Below are positions 16,444 to 25,687 of a stretch of DNA of 33,280 nucleotides, piece by piece (position 1 is the stretch's first letter; each line of letters begins with the position of its first letter). Both the position numbers and the translations under genes were made by a program. This stretch comes from Verrucomicrobiota bacterium (GTDB taxonomy: Bacteria > Verrucomicrobiota > Verrucomicrobiia > Limisphaerales > SIBE01): positions 1 through 33,280 of the forward strand of contig JACPRI010000263.1 in NCBI GenBank assembly GCA_016190065.1. Reading direction: 5' to 3'. The notes below the pieces were generated by a model, which saw only the letters and a list, made by a program, of their open reading frames with translations, made no database searches and was not told where the DNA came from.

Positions 16444-18537
16444 ATGAGAGCAAGTCGCGGCCGACATTTCGCAGTGCTGTGCTTCCTGTGGACATTAGCG
16501 CAGCCGTGTTGCGGAGCAGGGCTGGACGAGTGGCGCCTGCGCAATCCGGTGCCCACACCCACTCGCCTCAGGGCGGTGGCGTATGGGAACGACGTGTTTG
16601 TGGCAGTGGGCGATGGCTCAACTTCGTGGGTCATCGCGCGTGGACACGATGCAGGCTTCTGCTGTGGCGAAGAACCCACGATTCTCCTCTCGAATGATGG
16701 GATTTACTGGGCTAGTCCTGGCACGTTGCGCGGCGTTCGCTTTGCGGACGTGACTTTCGCCAAGGGCCTATTCGTCGGCGTTGAGTTTGGCGGAACGATC
16801 CTGACATCTCTGGACGGCGTGACCTGGACTGCGCCCAACGTGCCACCGCGTTCTGATCGATTGCTCGACTGGCAAAGGTATGTCGAATACTTCGCGGACC
16901 GCTTTGTGTTGGTGGAGCCGCAGCGTGTTGTGACCTCAGCGGATGGCTCGAATTGGAGTTCCACGGATCTGGGTTATCCATTCTCTCCGAATTCAGTCGC
17001 CAGCGGCAATGGCGTCTTAGTGGTGATCGGTTCGATCGTGTTTCGTGCGCCTCCTGTTGACAGCCGCTCCGATGTCGTTGCCTGGCGCTCCACAAATGGT
17101 GTGGATTGGGTCCGCGTTGAACTCGGTCCAGGATATGGTGGACCTATCGCTTTCGGCGGAGGAAAGTTCGTCACGGCCATTGGGACACAGGTTTTCACTT
17201 CTTCAGATGGGGCGGCTTGGATTCCAGGGCCGAATATGCCCGTTGGAGTGTTTAGCCTAACGTATCTGAACGGGACTTTCATCGGGGTGGGCGGTGGCGG
17301 GGCGGTTATCACTTCGACGGACGGATCCGACTGGTCCCTCAGGCAGGAAGGAAAGGCCGACGGGCTTAGTGATGTCACTTTCGGAAAGGGCCGCTATGTC
17401 GCCGTGGGGAGCAATGGCGCGATTTATACATCGGACGACTCGCAAAGTTGGTCGAGGCGCGCCGGAGCTTTTCCGACTTTCATGACCGGCGCAACGTTCG
17501 GTGACGGAAAGTTCGTCATCGCGGGTTGGGCGCTGATCCTCACCTCGACGAACGCGGTCGATTGGAGTGTGCATCCCTCGCCAGTACCGCAGCCTCTCAA
17601 GAGTATTACCTATGGCAATGGGCGGTTCGTGGCCATAGCCAGAGCTGGATACATTTTGCACTCGCGCGACGCCGTCACGTGGACCCAAACCAATACGAGC
17701 CAAGCTTACCCAAACGATCTCGCCTCCATCACCTATGGCAACGGCATGTTCGAGGCCGTGGGGAACGGATTCATCGCCACCTCGATCAATGGCGACAACT
17801 GGACGCGATCGCCGCTACCCCCCGAATTGAGCGCCGACAACGGCATCATCTACGCGAACGGAAAATTTATTGTTTTCGGCCGGAAAGACTCTGAAGCCAG
17901 ATGGTCGGTCGGGACTTCCCTTGATGGCGTGAGCTGGGACACGAATCCCATTCCGAGCACCAATCTCGTCACAGGAGTTGCTTACGGCAAGGGGCGGTTC
18001 GTGATCACGCGATACGATAACGAAATCTCCGGCCTGGCGATACAAACCTCCACCGACGCGATTCACTGGCAGCGAGCAGCCATTCCGGTTCGGGGGTTGT
18101 TGAAAGCGGTGACTTACGCCAACGGCGCGTTCGTGGCCGTGGGCCTTGGCGGCGCCGTTTATTCTTCCGAAGATGGATTGACCTGGACGCGCCGCCCCAG
18201 CGGCACACCGGAAGATTTATGGGTCGTGACCTCTGGCAACAATACCTTCCTCGCCGTGGGTCCGCGCGGCTTGATGCTACAGTCTGGTGAGATTCCTGAC
18301 ACTCCACAGCGCCCTCGATTTCTCGCCCAGGAGTTCCGGAGACTCACCGATGGCACAGTCCGTTTGAGGATCGAATCCGAGACGACTGGGACTCTCCTCC
18401 TTGAAACCTCCGAGGACTTAATCTCCTGGATGACCTCGCGGACTGTTGACGCTGCCCCGGGCGTGCTCGAAATCGTGGACCCATCGGCGGCCTCGGCGCC
18501 GAGAAGGTTTTATCGGGCCAGGCTTACGCCGCGCTAA
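16444..18537 (+). CDS. Secreted BNR/sialidase-like beta-propeller protein
   Basis: A 697-residue protein. The start chosen is ATG 16444, which gives a normal Sec signal (MRASRGRHFAVLCFLWTLAQ, cleavage near CCGAG); the frame is also open from an ATG at 16399, but that would bury the signal. Residues 35-610 are about a dozen repeats of the form YGNGRFVAVG...GxIxTSxDGxxWxxR, an Asp-box-like pattern that predicts one or two beta-propellers outside the cytoplasm. I see no sialidase Arg triad or other catalytic set, so binding is more likely than catalysis. The last 60 residues (LLLETSEDLISW...RRFYRARL) match the C-terminal module of the genes on both sides. The next gene begins 7 bases after the stop if its GTG start is right, suggesting one transcript. 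Confidence 0.85.
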   Translation: MRASRGRHFAVLCFLWTLAQPCCGAGLDEWRLRNPVPTPTRLRAVAYGNDVFVAVGDGSTSWVIARGHDAGFCCGEEPTILLSNDGIYWASPGTLRGVRFADVTFAKGLFVGVEFGGTILTSLDGVTWTAPNVPPRSDRLLDWQRYVEYFADRFVLVEPQRVVTSADGSNWSSTDLGYPFSPNSVASGNGVLVVIGSIVFRAPPVDSRSDVVAWRSTNGVDWVRVELGPGYGGPIAFGGGKFVTAIGTQVFTSSDGAAWIPGPNMPVGVFSLTYLNGTFIGVGGGGAVITSTDGSDWSLRQEGKADGLSDVTFGKGRYVAVGSNGAIYTSDDSQSWSRRAGAFPTFMTGATFGDGKFVIAGWALILTSTNAVDWSVHPSPVPQPLKSITYGNGRFVAIARAGYILHSRDAVTWTQTNTSQAYPNDLASITYGNGMFEAVGNGFIATSINGDNWTRSPLPPELSADNGIIYANGKFIVFGRKDSEARWSVGTSLDGVSWDTNPIPSTNLVTGVAYGKGRFVITRYDNEISGLAIQTSTDAIHWQRAAIPVRGLLKAVTYANGAFVAVGLGGAVYSSEDGLTWTRRPSGTPEDLWVVTSGNNTFLAVGPRGLMLQSGEIPDTPQRPRFLAQEFRRLTDGTVRLRIESETTGTLLLETSEDLISWMTSRTVDAAPGVLEIVDPSAASAPRRFYRARLTPR

Positions 18538-18544
18538 GCCAGTC

Positions 18545-21500
18545 GTGACGAACAAACTTTTTCACAGTTTCATGGTGGGCTGTTGCTCCGGATTGATTCG
18601 CGCGATCGTCGTCGTCTCCTTTGTCGTCGCGATCGCCAGTCTCCAACCGGCCTGGGGTCAAGCGGCTGGGCGCTTCGTGTGGACTGAACGCCCAGATAAC
18701 ATCCGGGTTGGCCGGCCGTTCCATGCGCGGCTGGAAGCGCGCCGCGAAGACGGCCAAGTCGCGACTGAGCAGGCGATCCGCGTTTGGCTGAGCGCGGTGA
18801 CTGCCGAATCATCCCCTGGACTCGTCATCTCTGAGTTGAGCCTCGCTGACGCAAATGTGGAATTGACCCATGTCGGCCGCGACGCGGTGGATCTGTCCGG
18901 CTGGCGTGTCCACCTCTATGACTCCGTGGCCGACAATTCGCCTCGAACAAGCTTTGAGTTTCCGAAACAGACCTTCTGTCAGCCCGGAGACGTGATTCAA
19001 CTCCAGGTCCGTTCTCCTCCTCTGACTCCTACCCGCTATCCGACCTTTCGATTCTCCGGACAATTAGAATGGCGAAGGGACTCTCTGGCAGCCGTGCTTC
19101 TGGTGGACGGGTCGGGTTTGCCGATCGATTTCTTTGTGACGGGATTGGACATCCGCGCCATTCAAGAGCCGTTTCAAATTAATCCGGCTCTGTGGAGCGG
19201 GCCGCCGGTCAGCAACGCTTACGTTCGCAACGGCGCATACAATCATCGCCGGGCCACGGATTGGTCCTTCGGTCCACCGAGCATGGGAAGACTGAACAAC
19301 GGACTGACCGTCCCATTCGCTCGCGGTGAATCCTCTCGTGCACTTTCTCCCGACTCCGTGACATTGACCAATGGCGTCTGGTCAGGCCCGCTGAGCCTGC
19401 CCGAGGATGCGACCGAAGTTCGGCTGCGAGCGGACAACCGCCTTGGGTTGACGGGCGACACGGCGGCGATTCGCGTGCTTCCCCGCCTGGCGCTCCGAAT
19501 ACTCATTCCGGATGTGGTCGCAGAGTCCGAGTCGGCGCCGGTCGCTGGCCAGGTCGCAATTCCGGAGCCGCTGCCCCAGGCGACAGTTATTGAGCTCAAC
19601 AGCAGCGCGCCGCAGGAAATCCAAGTTCCATCTCGCCTAACCATTCCAGCAGGCCAGACGAACGCCTTCTTTAACCTCCTCTCGAAGGACGACACTTTGT
19701 TGGACGGCTCACCCTTCGTCACAATCACCGCTTTTGCACCGGAATTGACCAGTGCCGAAGCTCGCGTCCAGCAACTGGACAGCGAACTCGCAGTCCTGAC
19801 GCTCACGCTTCCACCGTCGCTGAACGAGGGGGAACCTGCCCTCGAAGCCGTGTTGAGAATCGATCGCCCACCTGAGCGCGATGCGCGGGTGCAACTCATG
19901 GCCGACGTGGCGAACCGCATCGAGTTCCCGGCCGAGATTCTTCTTCCCGCGGGCCAGACGGCAGCGGCGTTCCAGGTGCGCGCTCGCGATGATGAGCACC
20001 TAAACGGCGATCAGCAAGTTGCCTTGAAGGCCGAGGTGCGAAGTTGGACGGCGGCGGTCGGCTCGATCCTCGTTCGAGACAATGAGAAACCGGAATTGCG
20101 CCTGGTTCTGCCCTCTCCCGTTCTGGAGGGAACTTTCCTGACCAACAGCGCACGGCTTGAATTGGGCGGAGCGACCTTGACAAACCTGTCCGTGCGCCTG
20201 TCGTCCGAACCGCCGACTGGATTGTTCTTCCCGAAAAATCCACTGATCGTGCCGGCGGGGCAATCCAGCATTGCCTTCGATTTTCAAAGTCAGGACAACA
20301 TTCTCCGAGACGGTGCACGCTCCGCGCGGGTCATGGCCACGGCGTTGGGATTTGTTCCCGGAATCTTCGAGGTAAGGATTCATGATAACGAAATGCATGC
20401 TCTCCAGTTCGATCCGCTTCCGCTGTCCGCCGCCTCAGGAGAAGCTTTGGCCGTGCGGGTGGTGGCCGTGGACGACGAAGGCCGGCGTCTGGCCAATCGA
20501 GCGGACTTGCTGGAGTTCAGTGCCGGGACGGGTTTGTTGGTTGTGGACGCGCCACCGCCGCTCCGCCTGACCAACGGTGTTTGGAGCGGGGCGGTCAAAC
20601 TGTCGGGCGCCGCGGGCTCGATTCAGTTGGAGGCCAGTTCCGGAGGGTCTCTCAGTACCAACCATCCACTCTTGCTCAAACCACCGTCGTTCCGCCGCGT
20701 TTCTCTTCAGCAAAAGAGCATGACGCAAGAACGCCCGGAGATGATCTACGATCCGGGCACAAAACGTCTCTACCTGCTCGACAGCACCAGCGGTCTGGCG
20801 CGGGTCGATCCAGTCACAGGTGTCATCGAGTCGATGGCCGGGATCCGTGGAGGAAGACACCTCGTGCGAACGGACGGTGGCGAGTTCCTTTATTGGGTCG
20901 CCGTTGAATCCAACGCAACGCAGGTCATTCGGTTCGACCTCAACACAAGCCGATGGACGAATTTCGCGTTGCCCTACGGCGTGGCATCACTGCAGACCGT
21001 GCCCGGATTCCCGCGGCGATTCGTAGCCGCGACCTCGAGGTGGCTACCAGGGAACCCGTTTCTTTCCGGCATTTATGCGTTCGAAGACGGCCAGTTCCTG
21101 CCGCGAAGCGCGGCCTTCACTCACGGCCAGAGCTATACAGCTCTCGTGTTTACGCGGACGAATATCGTGTACGGCTACGAAGGCCACGTGACTTCGTATC
21201 GATTCGTCCGGCATCGTGTCCACGACGACGGCGTCGAGTTCATCGATGTGCCCTACCACGTGGAGGGCGCCGGGGCGCTCGACCTGCAAACCCACGCCGG
21301 TTTGGTCTTCGGGTTATCGGGCGCATACGACCCGGACGGAGGCCGGACGATGGCCAGATTGCCATTTTCCGCGCGGCCGTGGCTGCATCTTCCGTCGCGG
21401 CAGCTTGTCGTGATTGAACCGGCGAAGCCCCCGGTCCTGCGCGGCTTCGACATCGAGACCTTCGCTCCGACCGGCAGCGCGGCGCTGCCCGAGGAAATCG

Positions 21501-24500
21501 ATCCGAATGCGGATGTAGCGTTCTGGGACGCAGGCGGCGTCGCGGCGCTCGGGTCGGGCAGTCTGTGGCTTCTGGAGCCGGCCTTTCTTGGAACGAACGC
21601 CGTGCCGGACCTCGCGCTTCAGTTGGAAGATCGCCCCGAACCTGCCCGCGTGAATCAACCGCTTACGTTGCGCCTTCTCGTCGCCAACCGCGGAGGAATC
21701 CGGGCGCGACGAGTCCTGCTACGCTATACCCTGCCGGGCGGAGCTGACCTGGCGGAGGGAAGCCTGGGGGGTAGCGCGGAGCGATTTGGCGATGTCGTCG
21801 TGTTCAACTTGTCCGACCTTGAACCCGGAGCAACTCGTGCCGTCGAAATTCAATTGATCCCCCGCCGAGCTAAGCCTCTGTTACACCGCGCTGAGACCGC
21901 AACTCTCGACACAGAACGATCGTACCAGGACAACCGCGCCGTTGAGGAAACAGCGGTCGCCGACGAGAGTCCCATCGTCGCCCGATTCGCATTCCACGCC
22001 GGGGATTTGGTCTGGGATGCACGCCGCCAGCGTTTGTACGCGAGCGTCAACGACGATGCTCATCCGCTCAACGGCTGGCTTGCCGCGCTCAACCTGGATG
22101 CGCAATCGCTGAGCGGTCTGCTCCGCGTCGGCACTCTCCCGGGCCGGATGGCGATCTCGGACGACGCGCGATTTCTGTACGTCGCGACCGAGGAAGAGTA
22201 TCGAGTCAAGCGCGTCGATCTCGAGACCGGACAAATTGACCTGGCCATCGACCTCGAAAGGCACGTCGGGGAGCTGGGAGACATGGCGCCGGTGCCCGGC
22301 CGTCCGCGCTCGATCGCGATCACAGGAGGTTATTCGGGTACCGGGACGATTTTCGACGACGGCGTGCCCAGGAGCGTCACGCCATTGGGCGGGCCGCTGG
22401 TTCGAGCGGGGGAATCTGCTGATGTGATCTACGCGTTCACGAGCAAGAGGATCCCGGGCGTGTTGACTCGTCTTTACTGGCCTCCGGAAAGCCAGCCCAC
22501 GGGGATTGCAGTCGCCAACGCGCTGCCTGAAATCGAAGTTGATTTTAGTTCGGATCATGGGTTGCTTTTGTCGGCTGCGGGTTGGGTTGTGGAGGGCCGC
22601 ACCCTGTCGGTGCTGGGCAACTTTGCCGAAGTCTATTCCAACCCGAGAACAGACAGGCAATCCCGACCCCGGCAACGGCTCGCGTCCGACCTCCGCAACA
22701 ACCGGGCCTATTACCTCCAGCAAACGCCCGAATCCTTCACGCGGTCGGTTGCCCCCGTCACGGCGACTTTGCGAGCCTTCTCCATAAACGATTTCAAGCA
22801 TTTGGGCAGCGTTGGGTTGAGGAGTCTGAACGGTTACCCGGAGAGTTTGAGCCTTTGCGCCGAAGGCAAACTCGCCTTTCGCACTCTAGGCGGCCAGGTG
22901 GTCGTCCTGGAAGCACCATTCCGCAACACCCACAGTCCCGCTAATCTGGTCGTCACTCAACCGGAGCCTGCCGGTCCTGCCACCGTCGGAGATCCGATCA
23001 TTTACAGAGTGGCCGTCACGAATCGAGGACCGGAAATAGCCCGAAATGTCGTGTTGCGAAACGCCTGGTCTGAGGGCGCGGAATTCTTGAGTGCCACGTT
23101 GAGCGACGGAGAGTGGCGGCGCGAAGGCCGGGTCATTGAATCTCAGCTCAACGATTTGCCGCCCGGAACGGGACGGGAGTTGATCCTGAAAGTAATCGCG
23201 CGGACGAATGCGGAAATCTCCCACTCCGCTCTGGCGCTGGCCTCGAATCCCGATCCAGTTGCGAACGACAACCGCTCGCAAACCGCGGTCTCGACTGGGC
23301 TGTCGCGGTTGCTTTCTTTGGAGGCGAACGATCTGACTTACGACGCGGTCGGCGCGCGGTTGCTGGTGAGCGTCGGGCCTCGAAGTGGCGCCTGGAGCAA
23401 TTCGATCGTCAGCGTGAATCCGGCGGACGGGCGCACTCAGTTTCTGGTTCGCCTGAGCGGCGAACCCACGGTTGTTGCCGTTTCGGACGACGGCCAATTT
23501 CTCTACGCGGGAATCGCCGAAGCGAGTGAAGTCCAGCGGGTGAACCTAAAGAGCAACGCCGTCGATCTGAAGATTTCCCTCCGCCAGCCCGGGGAAGTGG
23601 TCTCGGCAAGCCCCACCTCGCTCGTCTCGGTGCCGGGCTCACCCGAGACGCTGCTGGCCTCGATTCGAGGCCAGGCCGCGGTTTTCGATCGGGATCAACC
23701 GCGCCCACTGATGGTGGGCTCGTATCAACTGGCTCTGGGCAACGATGCCGCCACATTTTACCAGACTCACTTGAATACCTTCCGCCGCCTGCGTTTGGCC
23801 ACCAACGGTCTGATCGTCGCGCAAGAAATGCAGCCCCGGCTGCCGCCGAATTCCGACATGAGGTTCGCCTGGCAACGAGACCGGGCCGTCTTCCGGACCG
23901 GACACCTGATTGACACGCGAGACGGCTCTCAGCTTGGTCGGTTCCCCATTGATGAAGGCACTGTCTTCGGACAACGCCCCATTTTCGGTCCCGGCCTGCC
24001 AGACCTGGAGCGCGGGCGCGTCCTTTTCCTCAGTTCCCCAGATCAGCCGTGGTTCTTTCCGGGGGCGATCTTGCGGGCGTTTGCGCCCGAGACGTTCCTC
24101 GAACTTTGGTCTGTGGCGGTCCCAAACGTGCGGTTTGTCCCGGGGCAAGCTGTGGCCGCTGGCCCCGGCCGCCTCGCCTTCATCGCCTATTGCACTCGAC
24201 CCGGATTCACCTGTCCCGGAAGCGAACTGGTCTTGGTAAATCTGGGCGCAGTTCCGGAATTGACCAGCGCCGATCTGGCGCTGACGTCCTCAGCCACGGT
24301 CACGAACATCACCCAGGGCGGATGGTTAACCTGTCAGCAGTCTGTGGTGAATTACGGTCCCTGGGCGGTCGATGGGGTCGAACTGGAAATGCCGATTCCC
24401 CAAGGATTGTTCTTTGACAAAGCCCGCATCGGCCAAGGCCAGATCGTGCGTAGCAATGAAGTGTTGCTCGTGCGCCTGGGTCGCCTGGCGAGCTACCGGG

Positions 24501-25534
24501 GCGCCACCGTGGAGGTGACTCTCAGGGCCATAAAAGAAGGCCCGCAGAGCTTGCGCGCGATGGTGCGCCACACAGGGATTGAATTAGCTCCTGAAAACGA
24601 TGCGGCCTCGTTGGCTTTCCAGGTCGAAGCACCGCCCTGGATCAGCTTGGAGGACATAACAGTTCCTGAAGGCTTCTATCGCAGCTCGCCCCGGCTAACC
24701 CTCTCGCACCGTGCTTCCGAGCCTGTCACAGTGATGGCCGTGGCGCGTTCCGGTTCCGCTCTTGCCGGTGAAGATTTCGCTTTCCCGCCGACGGCAACCG
24801 TGACGGTGCCGCCGGGATCGACTTCAGCCTTCCTTCCACTCACCGTGTTGAATGATACGCTCGTGGAAGGCCCAGAGGATTTTCGGATCGAACTGACGAG
24901 CGCGAGCCATGGTTTCCTCGCGCGCCGCGAAGCGGTGGTCACGATCGCGGATGATGATGCCTACCGGTTTTCCGTTCGCGGCGGAGGCCAGATCATTGAA
25001 GGCAACTTTGGAGTGACAAACCTGGCGTTCGAAGTCGGGCTCACTCCTCCGGCGCGCATCCCGCTTTCGGTGGATTATCTGACCGGCGCAGGCACTGCCA
25101 CGCAGGACAAGGATTACCTGCCGAAGGGAGGCCGGCTTGTCTTTGCGCCCGGTGTGACCAACTTGACTTTGGCCGTCCCCGTGCTTGGGGACCTGGAATA
25201 CGAGCCGGACGAGTCGTTCGCTCTGGTTTTGACGGTAACGGACGGCGGCGAATTGGCCGTGCCATCTGCCCTCGGCTGGATCCGCAACGATGACACGCCG
25301 GTCGCTCCCACAATCCTCGGACTTCGGCTTTCGCCAGAACAGGTCGCAATTCGGTTCTCGGCCGTCCCTGGCTTGCGGTATCAACTCGAGTGGCGGCCAA
25401 GCCTGAGCGAAGGCGTCTGGACCGCAGCCACGCCCGTCACGACGGCTACCGAAAATCAAATGGAGGTGAGCCACCCGCCGCGCACGACCCAATCGGAAGG
25501 GCGCGCATTCTACCGAGTCGTCCTTGTCCCATGA
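18545..25534 (+). CDS. Giant secreted multi-domain protein (LTD-like, Calx-beta-like, propeller and DUF11-like repeats)
   Basis: 2329 residues from GTG 18545; ATG 18572 is an alternative. The longer open frame from 18446 overlaps the previous gene and is not favoured. A signal peptide ends near LQPAWGQA. Approximate residues: lamin-tail-like domain 88-238 (VISELSLAD, AVDLSGW); Calx-beta-like 318-615; a linker domain to 715; then three rounds of YVTN-like propeller plus DUF11-like domain (718-1135, 1138-1581, 1585-2028). The DUF11-like domains show VANRG, VTNRGPEIARNV and VVNYGPWAVDGV. Two further Calx-beta domains follow (2031-2251, with AGEDF, EGPEDF, TIADDD). The protein ends in the shared module (YQLEW...AFYRVVLVP). 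Calx-beta domains usually bind calcium, so this is probably a large surface or secreted adhesion protein. No enzyme motif was recognised. Confidence 0.85.
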   Translation: MTNKLFHSFMVGCCSGLIRAIVVVSFVVAIASLQPAWGQAAGRFVWTERPDNIRVGRPFHARLEARREDGQVATEQAIRVWLSAVTAESSPGLVISELSLADANVELTHVGRDAVDLSGWRVHLYDSVADNSPRTSFEFPKQTFCQPGDVIQLQVRSPPLTPTRYPTFRFSGQLEWRRDSLAAVLLVDGSGLPIDFFVTGLDIRAIQEPFQINPALWSGPPVSNAYVRNGAYNHRRATDWSFGPPSMGRLNNGLTVPFARGESSRALSPDSVTLTNGVWSGPLSLPEDATEVRLRADNRLGLTGDTAAIRVLPRLALRILIPDVVAESESAPVAGQVAIPEPLPQATVIELNSSAPQEIQVPSRLTIPAGQTNAFFNLLSKDDTLLDGSPFVTITAFAPELTSAEARVQQLDSELAVLTLTLPPSLNEGEPALEAVLRIDRPPERDARVQLMADVANRIEFPAEILLPAGQTAAAFQVRARDDEHLNGDQQVALKAEVRSWTAAVGSILVRDNEKPELRLVLPSPVLEGTFLTNSARLELGGATLTNLSVRLSSEPPTGLFFPKNPLIVPAGQSSIAFDFQSQDNILRDGARSARVMATALGFVPGIFEVRIHDNEMHALQFDPLPLSAASGEALAVRVVAVDDEGRRLANRADLLEFSAGTGLLVVDAPPPLRLTNGVWSGAVKLSGAAGSIQLEASSGGSLSTNHPLLLKPPSFRRVSLQQKSMTQERPEMIYDPGTKRLYLLDSTSGLARVDPVTGVIESMAGIRGGRHLVRTDGGEFLYWVAVESNATQVIRFDLNTSRWTNFALPYGVASLQTVPGFPRRFVAATSRWLPGNPFLSGIYAFEDGQFLPRSAAFTHGQSYTALVFTRTNIVYGYEGHVTSYRFVRHRVHDDGVEFIDVPYHVEGAGALDLQTHAGLVFGLSGAYDPDGGRTMARLPFSARPWLHLPSRQLVVIEPAKPPVLRGFDIETFAPTGSAALPEEIDPNADVAFWDAGGVAALGSGSLWLLEPAFLGTNAVPDLALQLEDRPEPARVNQPLTLRLLVANRGGIRARRVLLRYTLPGGADLAEGSLGGSAERFGDVVVFNLSDLEPGATRAVEIQLIPRRAKPLLHRAETATLDTERSYQDNRAVEETAVADESPIVARFAFHAGDLVWDARRQRLYASVNDDAHPLNGWLAALNLDAQSLSGLLRVGTLPGRMAISDDARFLYVATEEEYRVKRVDLETGQIDLAIDLERHVGELGDMAPVPGRPRSIAITGGYSGTGTIFDDGVPRSVTPLGGPLVRAGESADVIYAFTSKRIPGVLTRLYWPPESQPTGIAVANALPEIEVDFSSDHGLLLSAAGWVVEGRTLSVLGNFAEVYSNPRTDRQSRPRQRLASDLRNNRAYYLQQTPESFTRSVAPVTATLRAFSINDFKHLGSVGLRSLNGYPESLSLCAEGKLAFRTLGGQVVVLEAPFRNTHSPANLVVTQPEPAGPATVGDPIIYRVAVTNRGPEIARNVVLRNAWSEGAEFLSATLSDGEWRREGRVIESQLNDLPPGTGRELILKVIARTNAEISHSALALASNPDPVANDNRSQTAVSTGLSRLLSLEANDLTYDAVGARLLVSVGPRSGAWSNSIVSVNPADGRTQFLVRLSGEPTVVAVSDDGQFLYAGIAEASEVQRVNLKSNAVDLKISLRQPGEVVSASPTSLVSVPGSPETLLASIRGQAAVFDRDQPRPLMVGSYQLALGNDAATFYQTHLNTFRRLRLATNGLIVAQEMQPRLPPNSDMRFAWQRDRAVFRTGHLIDTRDGSQLGRFPIDEGTVFGQRPIFGPGLPDLERGRVLFLSSPDQPWFFPGAILRAFAPETFLELWSVAVPNVRFVPGQAVAAGPGRLAFIAYCTRPGFTCPGSELVLVNLGAVPELTSADLALTSSATVTNITQGGWLTCQQSVVNYGPWAVDGVELEMPIPQGLFFDKARIGQGQIVRSNEVLLVRLGRLASYRGATVEVTLRAIKEGPQSLRAMVRHTGIELAPENDAASLAFQVEAPPWISLEDITVPEGFYRSSPRLTLSHRASEPVTVMAVARSGSALAGEDFAFPPTATVTVPPGSTSAFLPLTVLNDTLVEGPEDFRIELTSASHGFLARREAVVTIADDDAYRFSVRGGGQIIEGNFGVTNLAFEVGLTPPARIPLSVDYLTGAGTATQDKDYLPKGGRLVFAPGVTNLTLAVPVLGDLEYEPDESFALVLTVTDGGELAVPSALGWIRNDDTPVAPTILGLRLSPEQVAIRFSAVPGLRYQLEWRPSLSEGVWTAATPVTTATENQMEVSHPPRTTQSEGRAFYRVVLVP

Positions 25535-25687
25535 GTCTGCTCCTCACCCAGCGTCACATCCGCTACCGCGTGGAGATTTCCGGGAACAAGCAACAAAGCG
25601 TGGCTGTCCAAGACAGAGTGCACCTCTGCGCTATCTCAGAATTTCGAATTCTGGCGCCGGCGAGAATTCTCCTTGCAACAAGCCGGG
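25535..25687. other. Convergent intergenic region with a small palindrome
   Basis: This 153-base gap lies between the ends of the giant plus-strand gene and the minus-strand monooxygenase. CAGAATT/AATTCTG arms around TCG form a small perfect hairpin at 25637-25653. This is a plausible place for a shared terminator, but the stem is short and no T-tract follows. Confidence 0.4.

Noticed and set aside
18446-18544. Upstream extension of the giant protein to ATG 18446
   Set aside because: It would overlap the end of the previous gene by 92 bases and place about 33 charged residues before the signal peptide. GTG 18545 or ATG 18572 fits better.
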